Shown: positions 55,640 through 63,858 of the stretch, in pieces
Position numbering within the stretch: the first letter of the stretch is position 1
Layout of the letters: each line of letters opens with the position of its first letter
Notes under the pieces: generated by a model
What the model saw: only the letters and a program-made list of their open reading frames with translations
The model's database searches: none
Told to the model about the DNA's origin: nothing
Translations under genes and position numbers: made by a program
Assembly (NCBI RefSeq): GCF_003721225.1
Contig: NZ_RIZI01000195.1
Coordinates: 18,102 to 82,101 of the forward strand
From: Acidithiobacillus sulfuriphilus
GTDB lineage: Bacteria; Pseudomonadota; Gammaproteobacteria; Acidithiobacillales; Acidithiobacillaceae
Direction of reading: 5' to 3'
DNA length: 64,000 nucleotides

Positions 55640-56920
55640 TCATACTTGACCCTTGGGGATGGGAATGGCTATTTCCACAATGAGGCCACCACTCACATGA
55701 TTGTGTAATGCTAAAGATCCGCCATGCCGTTGGACGATGCGCTCCACAATCGCCAAGCCTAACCCGATTCCACCCCCTTTCCCGGCCATGGCAAATGGTT
55801 GTGTTATTTCTGGCAGAAGTGATGATGGTATACCTGGCCCATGGTCACGAATGGACAATATGATTTGGTCACCTTCCACACAGGTCGCCATCTCAGCGGG
55901 CCCCGCCGCATGACGATTTGCATTTTCCAACACGTTGACCAGCGCCCGTGAAAAACTGATTGGCTGTACGGCTACCGGTGGGACGTTTCCGGCTAAAAAT
56001 GAAATATCGATTTTTTGCGTTTTTTGTGTACGCTTGATGATGTCCTGAATCAAGACGTTGAGGTCGACCCGCTGGAAAATTTCCTCTTGGCCATCACGTG
56101 CGTAGGCAATAAATTGCTCGACGATACTATTCATCTCGTGAATATTTTCAATCAGGTCGGCACGACCTTCTGCATCGACGTCGGACAAAAATTCGGCGGC
56201 CATCCGCATGCGGGTCAATGGCGTGCGCAAATCATGGGAAACACCTACTAAAACCATCTCCCGCTCCCGAATGAGACTCTCTATTTCCTCTATCAACCGA
56301 CCAATGCGCTCACTCAACTGGCGAATGTCTCGCGGTCCTCGAAAAGCCTTTGGCGGTTCTTGCTCGCCTCTACGCAGGTGTTCCAATCTGTCTACCAAAC
56401 GCATAAGGGGTTTGGTGATCTGGCGGGCTGCGAGCAGCCCTCCGATGAGGGAGAGGGATAAAATGGCGACCGCTTGAAACCAGGGTAACGGCTTCAGCAT
56501 GCCTTCCCGCATGGGCAATTGCACCTCCACCGGCCTCGGTCCATTCCAGAGCAAGTGAATGCTGTGATGGGCAGGATCCACCACAATCCGGGCCGTAGGC
56601 CCCAAAATGCTATGGAGGTGTTGAGACACCAGCGCCAGGAAATGATTGGGTTGCGGCATGAGTGACCCAGCCACCGGGGAGGTAAGTTGTTCGACGGTGA
56701 TCCCGAGGAGATCCTTTGCGGCCGCATGTTCGGTTGGTGGAAGATGGGCAGCCAATACCAGCACTTGTGCCCAACGTCTGGCCAGGTCCTGCGCGTGCGC
56801 ATCTTTCAAGTAGCTTTGCACAAAAAGAAACATAGCCACCTGGCTGGTTATCAATAGGGCGGCGATCAGCAGTACCATGCGCGTAAAAATCGAATCTGGC
56901 AAAAAACGCGCTATTTTCAT
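55640..56920 (-). CDS. Sensor histidine kinase (EnvZ-like)
   Basis: A 426-residue inner-membrane kinase. TM1 (MVLLIAALLITSQVAMFLFV), a periplasmic sensor of about 120 residues, and TM2 (FQAVAILSLSLIGGLLA). A HAMP domain is followed by the H-box GVSHDLRTPLTRMRMAAEFL, N-box NVLENANRH and G-boxes DHGPGIP and GGIGLGLAIV. All catalytic motifs look intact. The start overlaps the regulator stop in ATGA. Confidence 0.93.
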   Translation of the reverse strand: MKIARFLPDSIFTRMVLLIAALLITSQVAMFLFVQSYLKDAHAQDLARRWAQVLVLAAHLPPTEHAAAKDLLGITVEQLTSPVAGSLMPQPNHFLALVSQHLHSILGPTARIVVDPAHHSIHLLWNGPRPVEVQLPMREGMLKPLPWFQAVAILSLSLIGGLLAARQITKPLMRLVDRLEHLRRGEQEPPKAFRGPRDIRQLSERIGRLIEEIESLIREREMVLVGVSHDLRTPLTRMRMAAEFLSDVDAEGRADLIENIHEMNSIVEQFIAYARDGQEEIFQRVDLNVLIQDIIKRTQKTQKIDISFLAGNVPPVAVQPISFSRALVNVLENANRHAAGPAEMATCVEGDQIILSIRDHGPGIPSSLLPEITQPFAMAGKGGGIGLGLAIVERIVQRHGGSLALHNHVSGGLIVEIAIPIPKGQV

Positions 56921-57624
56921 GCTACCTGCCCCATGAATTTGCTTGCCTCCAGGCAACAAGCATCTTTTCCCACGGGATTCAGATAGCGGGGCTGGCCTGG
57001 TTGATCACCCAGAAGCTGCTGTAGGTGGATCATCAGCTCTGCTAAGGAATGCCGCTGGTAGTTATAAAAATTTTTGTTCAGCAATGCCATGAGCAGCGCT
57101 GCAGGAACTGGCCCTGGTAGTTGAAAAAGAAAATACAGTAATGAAAATTCCGGCTCACTCAGGGAGATTGCTCGCTCATCTCCGATCAATTCTCGAGAAT
57201 CTGCGTCCAGACGATAAGGTCCGACATGCAATGCACTTGGCGCCGGATCATGCATTGTAGACCGGCGCAGGGTCGCCCGCAGTCGCGCCAGCAGAGCAAG
57301 CAAACTGAATGGGTGCATGATACAATCGTCCGCACCGGCGTCCAGCGCGTCCGCACATCCCGATCCAGCTTGTGCCGCATTGAGAAAGACAATCGGAAAA
57401 GTGTGGTCGCAGGCGCGCAAGTCGCGCAACAGGAATGCATCGTCGCTAACGATCGAGGAGATGGTCCCGTCAAAAATCAACAATTCTGGGATTTCCATGG
57501 CTAGCGCCCTGTCAACGCCTCTGACCTCAGCAACGCGCACCAGGAACCCCCGATTTCGCAAATACTCAACCAGATGTTTCCGATGTGATGGATGATGATC
57601 CACTAATAAAAGATGCTCATTCAT
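56917..57624 (-). CDS. Atypical OmpR-family response regulator
   Basis: A 235-residue protein with receiver and winged-helix parts. The probable phospho-acceptor Asp is in PELLIFDGTISS. However, the acidic pair of normal receivers (VDDD) is VDHHP, the Thr/Ser switch is FLNAAQ and the invariant Lys of KPF is His (MHPFSLLALLARL). The wing region lacks the usual VRGxGY ending (PRYLNPVGKD). Phosphorylation may be weak or unconventional, yet the cognate kinase looks normal. The ATG at 57624 has AAGGAG eight bases upstream. Confidence 0.82.
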   Translation of the reverse strand: MNEHLLLVDHHPSHRKHLVEYLRNRGFLVRVAEVRGVDRALAMEIPELLIFDGTISSIVSDDAFLLRDLRACDHTFPIVFLNAAQAGSGCADALDAGADDCIMHPFSLLALLARLRATLRRSTMHDPAPSALHVGPYRLDADSRELIGDERAISLSEPEFSLLYFLFQLPGPVPAALLMALLNKNFYNYQRHSLAELMIHLQQLLGDQPGQPRYLNPVGKDACCLEASKFMGQVA

Positions 57625-57671
57625 GACAACCACTCCTTTCTTCGTTCCGGTTACAACTTTCATGCTAGCGC

Positions 57672-57824
57672 CTAGGTGCCGGACGAAGATGCCTGGGCAC
57701 CATGCTTCGACGGTGTACCATGAAAGGGATCCGGATGGTTGCTCAAACGGCGCAGTAGCACCTCCTGTTGCGGCGTAAGAATCTTCCGTACCTTGAGATC
57801 GAGATCCGACATCGCCCGGGGCAT
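57672..57824 (-). pseudogene. Short Spy/LTxxQ-like remnant or small ORF
   Basis: A 50-codon frame (MPRAMSDLDLKVRKILTPQQ, then EVLLRRLSNHPDPF) resembles the last part of an LTxxQ periplasmic protein such as Spy or CnrR. It has no signal peptide, and a stop lies just upstream in frame. It is probably the C-terminal stump of such a gene. A small functional protein cannot be excluded. Confidence 0.5.
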
Positions 57825-57888
57825 GGTCGATCGTGCAGGTGCCGCAAAGTCACTTTAGCCAGAGCGGCTGATAGACAGAAGCGGGAAA

Positions 57889-57906
57889 TTGTTACGACTT
57901 GTGAAC
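57889..57906. promoter_or_regulatory. Candidate response-regulator site (second copy)
   Basis: TTGTTAC (57889-57895) and TTGTGAAC (57899-57906) start 10 bp apart, as in the motif upstream of the Spy-like gene. It lies 65 bp upstream of the Spy-like remnant. Otherwise 57825-58078 shows no gene. Confidence 0.35.
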
Positions 57907-58078
57907 GGCAGCAGCCTATCGTAAGAGAGCAGCGAATAATCTCCTGATTATCAACTAATCATTAATGCATACTGCTTTCATTGTTAACATTCATTAACAA
58001 TTTACCTTGGGCTGCGGCCTCGTTCCTCTAGGGGAATCCCTATAGAATGCAAGCATCCTGCTAGGGGAATGGTTCTTG

Positions 58079-58343
58079 ATGCTACGAACAAGACGATGGC
58101 GAAAGATGGTGGGGGTTTACCTCGTGTTGCTGGAGCGCCGCTGCTTGGGCGGCACCATTGGATAATCTCTTTTCGGATCCTTTTGATACCCAGGACTGGT
58201 TGGCCCCCGGCGTTGGTCACGCCTGGCATGGTCGGGATCTCCATTTGCCGCAGGCCCCCTCTGTCCAGCAGGTGATTTTTGCTCGTCCCATGAGCCTGGC
58301 TCAATTGACTGCCTTTGCCCTGGCCCATAACCCCGCCACGCGT
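58079..58343 (+). pseudogene. Outer-membrane efflux protein N-terminal fragment
   Basis: ATG at 58079 starts a signal-like sequence (MLRTRRWRKMVGVYLVLL). The continuation WSAAAWAAPLDNLFSDPFD is in another frame. The text then reads VQQVIFARPMSLAQLTAFAL and AHNPATR, matching the N-terminus of TolC/NodT-type channels. It stops at about 58343, where an RND pump fragment begins. A frameshift plus a large deletion. Confidence 0.65.
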
Positions 58344-58345
58344 AA

Positions 58346-58505
58346 GGGGCCTCCGCCATGGATGCCATCATTGACACCTGCGCCATCCGCTACCGGCCGA
58401 TCATGATGACGACCTTTGCGGCCATCCTGGGGGTACTTCCTATCGCTCTGGGCTTCGGCGCCGAGGCTGAAGCCCGGGTTCCTTTGGGCGTAGCGGTGGT
58501 CGGCT
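58346..58505 (+). pseudogene. RND efflux pump C-terminal fragment
   Basis: GASAMDAIIDTCAIRYRPIM, then MTTFAAILGVLPIALGFGAE and RVPLGVAVVG, match the conserved segment around TM10-11 of RND transporters. It is joined upstream to a channel fragment and downstream to a sulfotransferase fragment. About 50 residues remain of more than 1000. Confidence 0.8.
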
Positions 58506-58508
58506 GCC

Positions 58509-58601
58509 CGGGAATTCCTCGAGCAACTCTACGATCCAGACATTACCCGTCTGGAAACCCTATTGGATCGGCCCTTGCCAGAACTTCGAGGGTCTTGGTG
58601 A
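58509..58601 (+). pseudogene. Sulfotransferase C-terminal fragment
   Basis: The frame REFLEQLYDPDITRLETLLD, then RPLPELRGSW and a stop, looks like the C-terminal end of sulfotransferase-family proteins (LxxFYxPDxxRLxxLLGRxLxxW). It lies directly before the intact sulfotransferase gene at 58651 and is probably the stump of a third copy. Confidence 0.6.
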
Positions 58602-58650
58602 GTATTTCATCGCGCTCACCACTTACTATCAATCACTAGGGGTAAGTCTC

Positions 58651-59550
58651 ATGAAGTCGCGTATTATCAGTGTGATCGGCATGCATCGCAGCGGCACCAG
58701 CGCGTTGACCAAAGGATTGGAGACCTTGGGAATTGGGCTGGGTGACACCATCATTCCCGCTGCCGCAGACAACCCCAAAGGCTATTGGGAAGACCGCTTG
58801 GTATTGGCCATCAATAAGGCGCTGCTTGAACATTGTGACATTGCCTGGAATGACCTGCGCATTGTCGAGGAAGGAGAATTCCTGGATCCTGCCTTGGGGG
58901 ATCTTGCCGACCAGGCGGCAAAGTTGTTTGCGGATCGCATTGCGGCATACGGAAACTGGGGATTCAAGGATCCCCGCACGGCGCGGGTGTTGCCCTTCTG
59001 GCTCCATGCCGCCCAGCGGGCAGGAGTTGATCTTCAGTTTGTCGTTGCCCTTCGGCATCCCCTGGCGGTTGCCCAATCCTTACAAGTGAGGAATGGTATT
59101 CCGCAGGTCCGGGGAATGCTGATGTGGGCCGCCTATCTGTTACCCTTCCTGGATCGCATCCGGTCATTTCCCCATGTCTTCGTCACCTATGATCAACTCC
59201 TTGATGCACCCGAAGATAGTATACGTAAGATCGCAGATACGTTGGACTGGTCGGTTCGCCGGGACCGTCTCGCGGACTATACCCATGCATTCCTCAACAA
59301 AGATCTCCGACATCATCCGACGGATAGCGAACAGGATTCGCTACAGCAACCAGTACCGGAGGTGGTTACCTCGGCCTATACTCTCCTGTCGCAGGCCGCC
59401 TCCGTGATCAGTCCGGACTTTTGGGAGCGGTTGGCCCAGGCCCAAGCGGCGCATCGGGCACTGCACCCTATTTTGCAGCAGATGGATGCGGAGAGTGGGC
59501 ATCGCCGCAAACGAAATCGATCAATTTTCCAGAGGTTGCTTCATGCTTAA
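58651..59550 (+). CDS. Sulfotransferase family protein (copy 1)
   Basis: A 299-residue cytoplasmic protein. The PAPS 5'-phosphosulfate loop is GMHRSGTSALTKGL near the N-terminus. The 3'-phosphate region is likely VVALRHPLAVAQSLQVRNG. NPKGYWED and NWGFKDPRTARVLPFW are shared with the second copy at 62547 (NPKGFYEH, LWGIKDPRICRLLPLW). It would transfer sulfate from PAPS to a carbohydrate. It overlaps the next gene by 8 nt. The acceptor is unknown, but a GT25 enzyme and GalE follow. Confidence 0.85.
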   Translation: MKSRIISVIGMHRSGTSALTKGLETLGIGLGDTIIPAAADNPKGYWEDRLVLAINKALLEHCDIAWNDLRIVEEGEFLDPALGDLADQAAKLFADRIAAYGNWGFKDPRTARVLPFWLHAAQRAGVDLQFVVALRHPLAVAQSLQVRNGIPQVRGMLMWAAYLLPFLDRIRSFPHVFVTYDQLLDAPEDSIRKIADTLDWSVRRDRLADYTHAFLNKDLRHHPTDSEQDSLQQPVPEVVTSAYTLLSQAASVISPDFWERLAQAQAAHRALHPILQQMDAESGHRRKRNRSIFQRLLHA

Positions 59551-60493
59551 TATTCGCCAATCACTGCGGCCAGGGAGCGATTGCGATCTCTCTCCGGAGC
59601 CCATGGAATCCTTGCGGGGGATTCCTCCCATCCACGTCATTTCCATGAAAAGTCGTCCTGAGCGGCGAAGGCATATGGAAGGGGAAGGCCGGCGCCTAGG
59701 GCTGAAATTCCAATTTTTAGATGCCATCGAGCCGCAGAACAAACAGGACTATCCCCCGAACTATGATGCCGCATACCGGAAAAAACATTTCGGCTACGAC
59801 CTTACGCCGGGCGAGGTGGGTTGTTTCCTCAGCCATCGGCTGCTTTGGAAAAAATGCGCCGCATCAAAAGATGAGGTCTGGTGCATTCTCGAGGACGATG
59901 TTCATCTGGGCGACGGGTTCCAGAAAAAGGTCACACTGGCAGTGCATGCCCGCAAGGAATGGGATCTCCTTCGTCTGATGTCGGAACGCTACGACCGGCG
60001 TGGCAAGATCCATCGCCACTTGGACTGCGAAGCACGGTTAATGGCGTATATCAAGCAGCCACAAGGCACGGCGGCTTACCTCATCCAGCCGCATGCCGCA
60101 CAGGTATTGCTGGAATCTACCCAGCGGATTCGCGAACCCGTGGATAATGCTGTTGATCAGTATTGGCAGCACGGGCTCCGTCTGTTGGTTCTCGATCCCC
60201 CTCTCGTATCCATAGATCCGGCCTTGCCATCCGCCATTCAGGCACGTGGCTGGGAAGTCGATCACTCTGAACGAAGGCCTTGGTGGCGCCGCCTGCAGCG
60301 GGATTTGCGCAATGGCCGGGAGGATCTCCGGGCCAGAATCCATACCCTGGCGCGACAGAAACGATTTTGGCTTGTCGCCCTCTTGTGCACGGGGGCCATT
60401 GGCCTGCCGGTACATGAAGCCTTGGCATTCAGCCATGATCCGTCTCGAGGAAGGGGTTTTATGCCTCCGATTGGCGCCGCAAAGGCGCGCTGA
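59543..60493 (+). CDS. Glycosyltransferase family 25 protein
   Basis: A 316-residue GT25 (LPS-type) glycosyltransferase. PIHVISMKSRPERRRHM, FQFLDAIEP, LTPGEVGCFLSHRLLWKKC and WCILEDDVHLGDGF (the DxD-like metal site) are characteristic. It would add a sugar, often galactose, to a surface glycan. The start MLNIRQS overlaps the sulfotransferase stop; galE follows 1 nt after its own stop, so supply of UDP-Gal by the next gene fits. Confidence 0.88.
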   Translation: MLNIRQSLRPGSDCDLSPEPMESLRGIPPIHVISMKSRPERRRHMEGEGRRLGLKFQFLDAIEPQNKQDYPPNYDAAYRKKHFGYDLTPGEVGCFLSHRLLWKKCAASKDEVWCILEDDVHLGDGFQKKVTLAVHARKEWDLLRLMSERYDRRGKIHRHLDCEARLMAYIKQPQGTAAYLIQPHAAQVLLESTQRIREPVDNAVDQYWQHGLRLLVLDPPLVSIDPALPSAIQARGWEVDHSERRPWWRRLQRDLRNGREDLRARIHTLARQKRFWLVALLCTGAIGLPVHEALAFSHDPSRGRGFMPPIGAAKAR

Positions 60494-60494
60494 G

Positions 60495-61508
60495 GTGCGT
60501 GTCTTGGTAACCGGCGGAGCCGGTTATATCGGGTCCCATATGATTTTGGCCTTGGAGGAGCGTGGTTACGAGGTGATCGTTCTGGATAATCTGCGGAGCG
60601 GGCACCTGGATGCCGTGCTGGCTGGCAAGCTGGTTATTGGAGACGTCAACGATGGGCGTATCCTCCAACAGATTTTTTCCTCTAGGAGCGTATCTGCGGT
60701 ACTACACTTTGCCGGGCGGATTCAGGTACAGGAATCCCTGGCCCGCCCGGATTTGTATTATACGGATAACGTCGAGGGCACCCTGACGCTATTGAACGCC
60801 ATGGCGAGACATCGGGTAGGGGTTCTGGTTCTATCTTCATCGGCCGCCGTCTATGGCGCGCCTCAAGAATCCTTTATTAACGAGGGCCATCCGCTGCATC
60901 CCTTATCCCCTTATGGTCATTCCAAGTCGATGGCAGAGCAGATGACTCAGGATTGGGGCCGAGCATTTGATTTGCGCTACAGCATTCTGCGCTACTTCAA
61001 TGCCGCAGGGGCCGATCCCTTGGCCAGGATCGGGGAAAGGCATGAGCCGGAAACCCACCTGATACCCAATGCACTTCGAGCCGCCCAACAAGGTTCTGTC
61101 CTCAACCTGTATGGAAGTGATTATGCGACGCCTGATGGCACCTGTATCCGGGATTATATTCATGTCCAGGATCTCGTCGATGGCCATTTGCGTGCTCTCG
61201 AATATTTGCTCGGAGGCGGAGATAGCAACATCGTGAACCTGGGCGGGGGCAAAGGCACCTCCAATAGGATGGTCATTAGAACGGTAGAACAGGTCACCGG
61301 CAGGAAGGTCGCGGTGAGTACCCGCCCCCGGCGCCCGGGAGATCCAGCAGCGCTGGTAGCAGACATCAGTAAAGCCCAAGCCTTGCTGGATTGGTGTCCT
61401 CAGAGGTCTACCATCGAAACGATTATTGCGGATGCATGGCGCTGGGAGCAAGAGCGCATGGTCGCGCTGCCGATCACACTGTTGGAAAGCTCTGTTAACA
61501 ACTTGTAA
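60495..61508 (+). CDS. galE: UDP-glucose 4-epimerase
   Basis: A 337-residue SDR enzyme that interconverts UDP-Glc and UDP-Gal. It starts at GTG with RVLVTGGAGYIGSH (NAD site), then VLDNLRSGH, LSSSAAVYG, the YGHSK catalytic Tyr/Lys and DGTCIRDYIHVQDL. The open frame extends upstream, but those codons lie in the GT25 gene. It can provide UDP-Gal for the GT25 enzyme upstream. Confidence 0.93.
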   Translation: MRVLVTGGAGYIGSHMILALEERGYEVIVLDNLRSGHLDAVLAGKLVIGDVNDGRILQQIFSSRSVSAVLHFAGRIQVQESLARPDLYYTDNVEGTLTLLNAMARHRVGVLVLSSSAAVYGAPQESFINEGHPLHPLSPYGHSKSMAEQMTQDWGRAFDLRYSILRYFNAAGADPLARIGERHEPETHLIPNALRAAQQGSVLNLYGSDYATPDGTCIRDYIHVQDLVDGHLRALEYLLGGGDSNIVNLGGGKGTSNRMVIRTVEQVTGRKVAVSTRPRRPGDPAALVADISKAQALLDWCPQRSTIETIIADAWRWEQERMVALPITLLESSVNNL

Positions 61509-61511
61509 CAA
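61494..61511. promoter_or_regulatory. Candidate response-regulator site (third copy)
   Basis: On the minus strand TTGTTAC (61511-61505) and TTGTTAAC (61501-61494) start 10 bp apart, like the motifs at 53308 and 57889. It overlaps the galE end and lies about 110 bp before the repeat protein gene. Confidence 0.35.
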
Positions 61512-61621
61512 TTTTTACCAGCAGGGGCCATTTTTCTTCCCAGGTTGAGTGCTATACTTATTAAATGATGTATAAAAGTCCAAAATCCGCTTAGCAACCG
61601 ATCATGAAGAGGTGGAATTCC

Positions 61622-62242
61622 ATGTCTATTTCCTCCGTTACCTCCAGCCTGTCCCAATATGTGCAGCCGAGTACCCAGGGAAGCAATCCCTTCCAGCAAA
61701 TGCGTCAGGATTTCCAGTCACTAGGTACTGCCCTGCAGTCAGGCAGTCTATCCTCGGCACAAAGCGCCTACGGTCAGATGCAGCAATTGCAAACGCAGAT
61801 GCAGCAAGGCTTTCAGGGGGGCGGCGCACCGGCGACGAGCACCACTGTTTCGCTCTCCAGCACGGCGGGTGCATCGGGATCTTTTCAGTCGCAAATGGCA
61901 AATCTGGGCAGCGAGCTACAATCCGGCAATCTTTCTGCCGCTCAAAGCACTTATTCCTCCATCATGAGTCAGGTGCAATCCCATCATCATGGCGGCGGCG
62001 CGAAAGGGATGGGTGGGGGGATGCAAAGCGCCGGGCTTTTGAGCAGCACCTCTGGCTCTACCAGTGGCAGCACCACCTCCGGAAGTCTGATTCAGGATCT
62101 TCTCAACACTTCTTCGGCCACGCCATCTACCAGCGGGACCAGCACGTCGGGCAGTGTGTTGCAGAACATGTTCCAGCAACTGGTGCAGAGTCTGCAAAGC
62201 AGCATGAGCGCTCCGCTCGGTACCATCAGCACCTCCGCATAA
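61622..62242 (+). CDS. Ser/Gln-rich protein with two internal repeats
   Basis: A 206-residue protein of unknown function, starting MSISSVTSSL behind a strong GAGGTGG site. It holds two similar helical units: FQSLGTALQSGSLSSAQSAY at about residues 33-52 and LGSELQSGNLSAAQSTYSS at about 95-113. A HHHGGG stretch and a Ser/Thr/Gly-rich linker lead to a third short helical part (VLQNMFQQLVQSLQSSM). No signal peptide or TM helix is evident. It looks like a surface or secreted repeat protein and may be regulated separately from galE. Confidence 0.75.
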   Translation: MSISSVTSSLSQYVQPSTQGSNPFQQMRQDFQSLGTALQSGSLSSAQSAYGQMQQLQTQMQQGFQGGGAPATSTTVSLSSTAGASGSFQSQMANLGSELQSGNLSAAQSTYSSIMSQVQSHHHGGGAKGMGGGMQSAGLLSSTSGSTSGSTTSGSLIQDLLNTSSATPSTSGTSTSGSVLQNMFQQLVQSLQSSMSAPLGTISTSA

Positions 62243-62322
62243 TCTAGCCAGGGCAACAGGTCAGCGGGCGCGCGCCTTCGACCTTTCCGACGATTTTTCC
62301 TCGATCCTTATCAGTCATCGCG

Positions 62323-62550
62323 ATGCGAAGCGCAGACCCTGCCCTGGACATGGAGCGCATGAAGGTGCACAACTATCGCACAAAAACCGCACGGATGCTG
62401 CGCGAGTGCTTCCATTTGGAGATGGATCTGTTCGCCTGCCAGATGCGTGAATACAAAGATCGCCGGAAAGATTCGCCTTTCCATCAAATCAGGGGGCGCA
62501 TGTCGGAGGTGGCTCGGGACGCCGTTGCACAAGCTATGGGGCCATCATGA
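62323..62550 (+). CDS. Small hypothetical protein
   Basis: A 75-residue charged helical protein of unknown family (MKVHNYRTKTARMLRECFHL, then MDLFACQMREYKDRRK). The start could also be the ATG at 62350. The stop overlaps the next sulfotransferase in ATGA, which argues that the frame is really translated and coupled. Confidence 0.55.
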   Translation: MRSADPALDMERMKVHNYRTKTARMLRECFHLEMDLFACQMREYKDRRKDSPFHQIRGRMSEVARDAVAQAMGPS

Positions 62551-63389
62551 ACGAAACATCCACCGTACTTTTGATCTTGGGCATGCACCGCAGCGGTACG
62601 TCGGCAGTTGCCGGTGTGCTGGCCCGCCTGGGTGTCCGGTTCGGAAATGATCTCATGCCCGCCGCTCCCAGCAATCCGAAGGGCTTTTATGAGCACAACC
62701 GGATTGTCCTGATCAACCATCACCTGTTGACCACCCTGGGAAGGGCATGGAACGATCCGCGTCTGGCAGCGTACCGGGAGATGTTACAGGAACTTATCCT
62801 CGCTGAATTTGCCCAGATCCCATTATGGGGAATCAAGGACCCGCGAATATGCCGGCTCCTCCCCTTATGGATTCCTTTGCTTCAGGATATGGGCATCGCT
62901 ATCCGCATTGTCCATGTCACGCGCCATCCGGACGAGGTGGCATTGTCGCTGCTTGCACGTGATGGGCTAGACACGGGCATCGCCCATTTGCTTTATATCC
63001 GGCACTATCTGGAAAGCGTGCAAGAAAGCAGAAACCTTTCCCGCGTGACAGTCGAGTTCTCCACCCTCCTGACGCAATGGAAACGTGAAATGGAAAAGTT
63101 GGTCGTTGGTTTTGGCCTAAACCACGTTTCCATCACCAGGAATACAGCCAATGTCACTCGTTTTCTTGACAGCAAACTACGCCACCACCAAGTCTCACGC
63201 GCGCCCCAGCAGGGACCATTTCGTAATTTATCCATACAGATATTTGAAGGTATGCAAGAGATTTTGTCGTCACATCTGCCCACCAAAATCCAGCAAGTGT
63301 CCCGGCAAATAGATCTGCTGCATCAGCAACATCTACTTTCCCTGGTTCGCTCATTACGAAGTACTGGGATTTCTCATGTGCCGATCTGA
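62547..63389 (+). CDS. Sulfotransferase family protein (copy 2)
   Basis: A 280-residue relative of the protein at 58651. PAPS loop LGMHRSGTSAVAGVLARLG, NPKGFYEH, WGIKDPRICRLLPLW and VTRHPDEVALSLLARDG match copy 1 position by position, while the C-terminal third differs, so the acceptors may differ. The stop overlaps the GNAT gene by 14 nt. An ATP sulfurylase gene follows, which would feed PAPS to it. Confidence 0.85.
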   Translation: MNETSTVLLILGMHRSGTSAVAGVLARLGVRFGNDLMPAAPSNPKGFYEHNRIVLINHHLLTTLGRAWNDPRLAAYREMLQELILAEFAQIPLWGIKDPRICRLLPLWIPLLQDMGIAIRIVHVTRHPDEVALSLLARDGLDTGIAHLLYIRHYLESVQESRNLSRVTVEFSTLLTQWKREMEKLVVGFGLNHVSITRNTANVTRFLDSKLRHHQVSRAPQQGPFRNLSIQIFEGMQEILSSHLPTKIQQVSRQIDLLHQQHLLSLVRSLRSTGISHVPI

Positions 63390-63858
63390 CCAGACAAATA
63401 GGGATATAACTTTTGTGGCCATGCCACAGGGCTATGTTGCTCGATTTACAAGCGCATTGATCAATCACCATGCTGGATGTTTACAAAGGGTGATGGGTTG
63501 TTCGGAAGCAATGGCGAAGGAAATAACTCTTCGCCAACTTTCCAGCCTATATAACAATCAGAATCTCCAAGCGGATAGTTATCTCATCGCAGTTCAACGC
63601 TTGGAGCAAATCATCGGTGGGGCCTGGTATTCAGCCCAGATGGGCCAGGCGGGCATTCTCCATTGGATCATGATCGAGGATATATACCAGGGAAATGGTC
63701 ATGGGAAGAGACTGATGCAATACGTGATCCAGCATTGCCAATCAGTCGGTGCTATCGGTTTGGCGTTACATGTGTTCGCCGAAAATGAACAATCTGTTTT
63801 ATTGTACCGCAAACTCGGGTTTGCAATGATCGGCAAGGAAATGTATCTCCAATGGTAA
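63376..63858 (+). CDS. GNAT-family acetyltransferase
   Basis: A 160-residue N-acetyltransferase. The acetyl-CoA loop is YQGNGHGKRLMQYVIQHC, and HVFAENEQSVLLYRKLGF is the GNAT motif B end. The substrate is unknown; an amino sugar of the sulfated glycan is a possibility from context only. It overlaps both neighbours. Confidence 0.8.
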   Translation: MCRSDQTNRDITFVAMPQGYVARFTSALINHHAGCLQRVMGCSEAMAKEITLRQLSSLYNNQNLQADSYLIAVQRLEQIIGGAWYSAQMGQAGILHWIMIEDIYQGNGHGKRLMQYVIQHCQSVGAIGLALHVFAENEQSVLLYRKLGFAMIGKEMYLQW

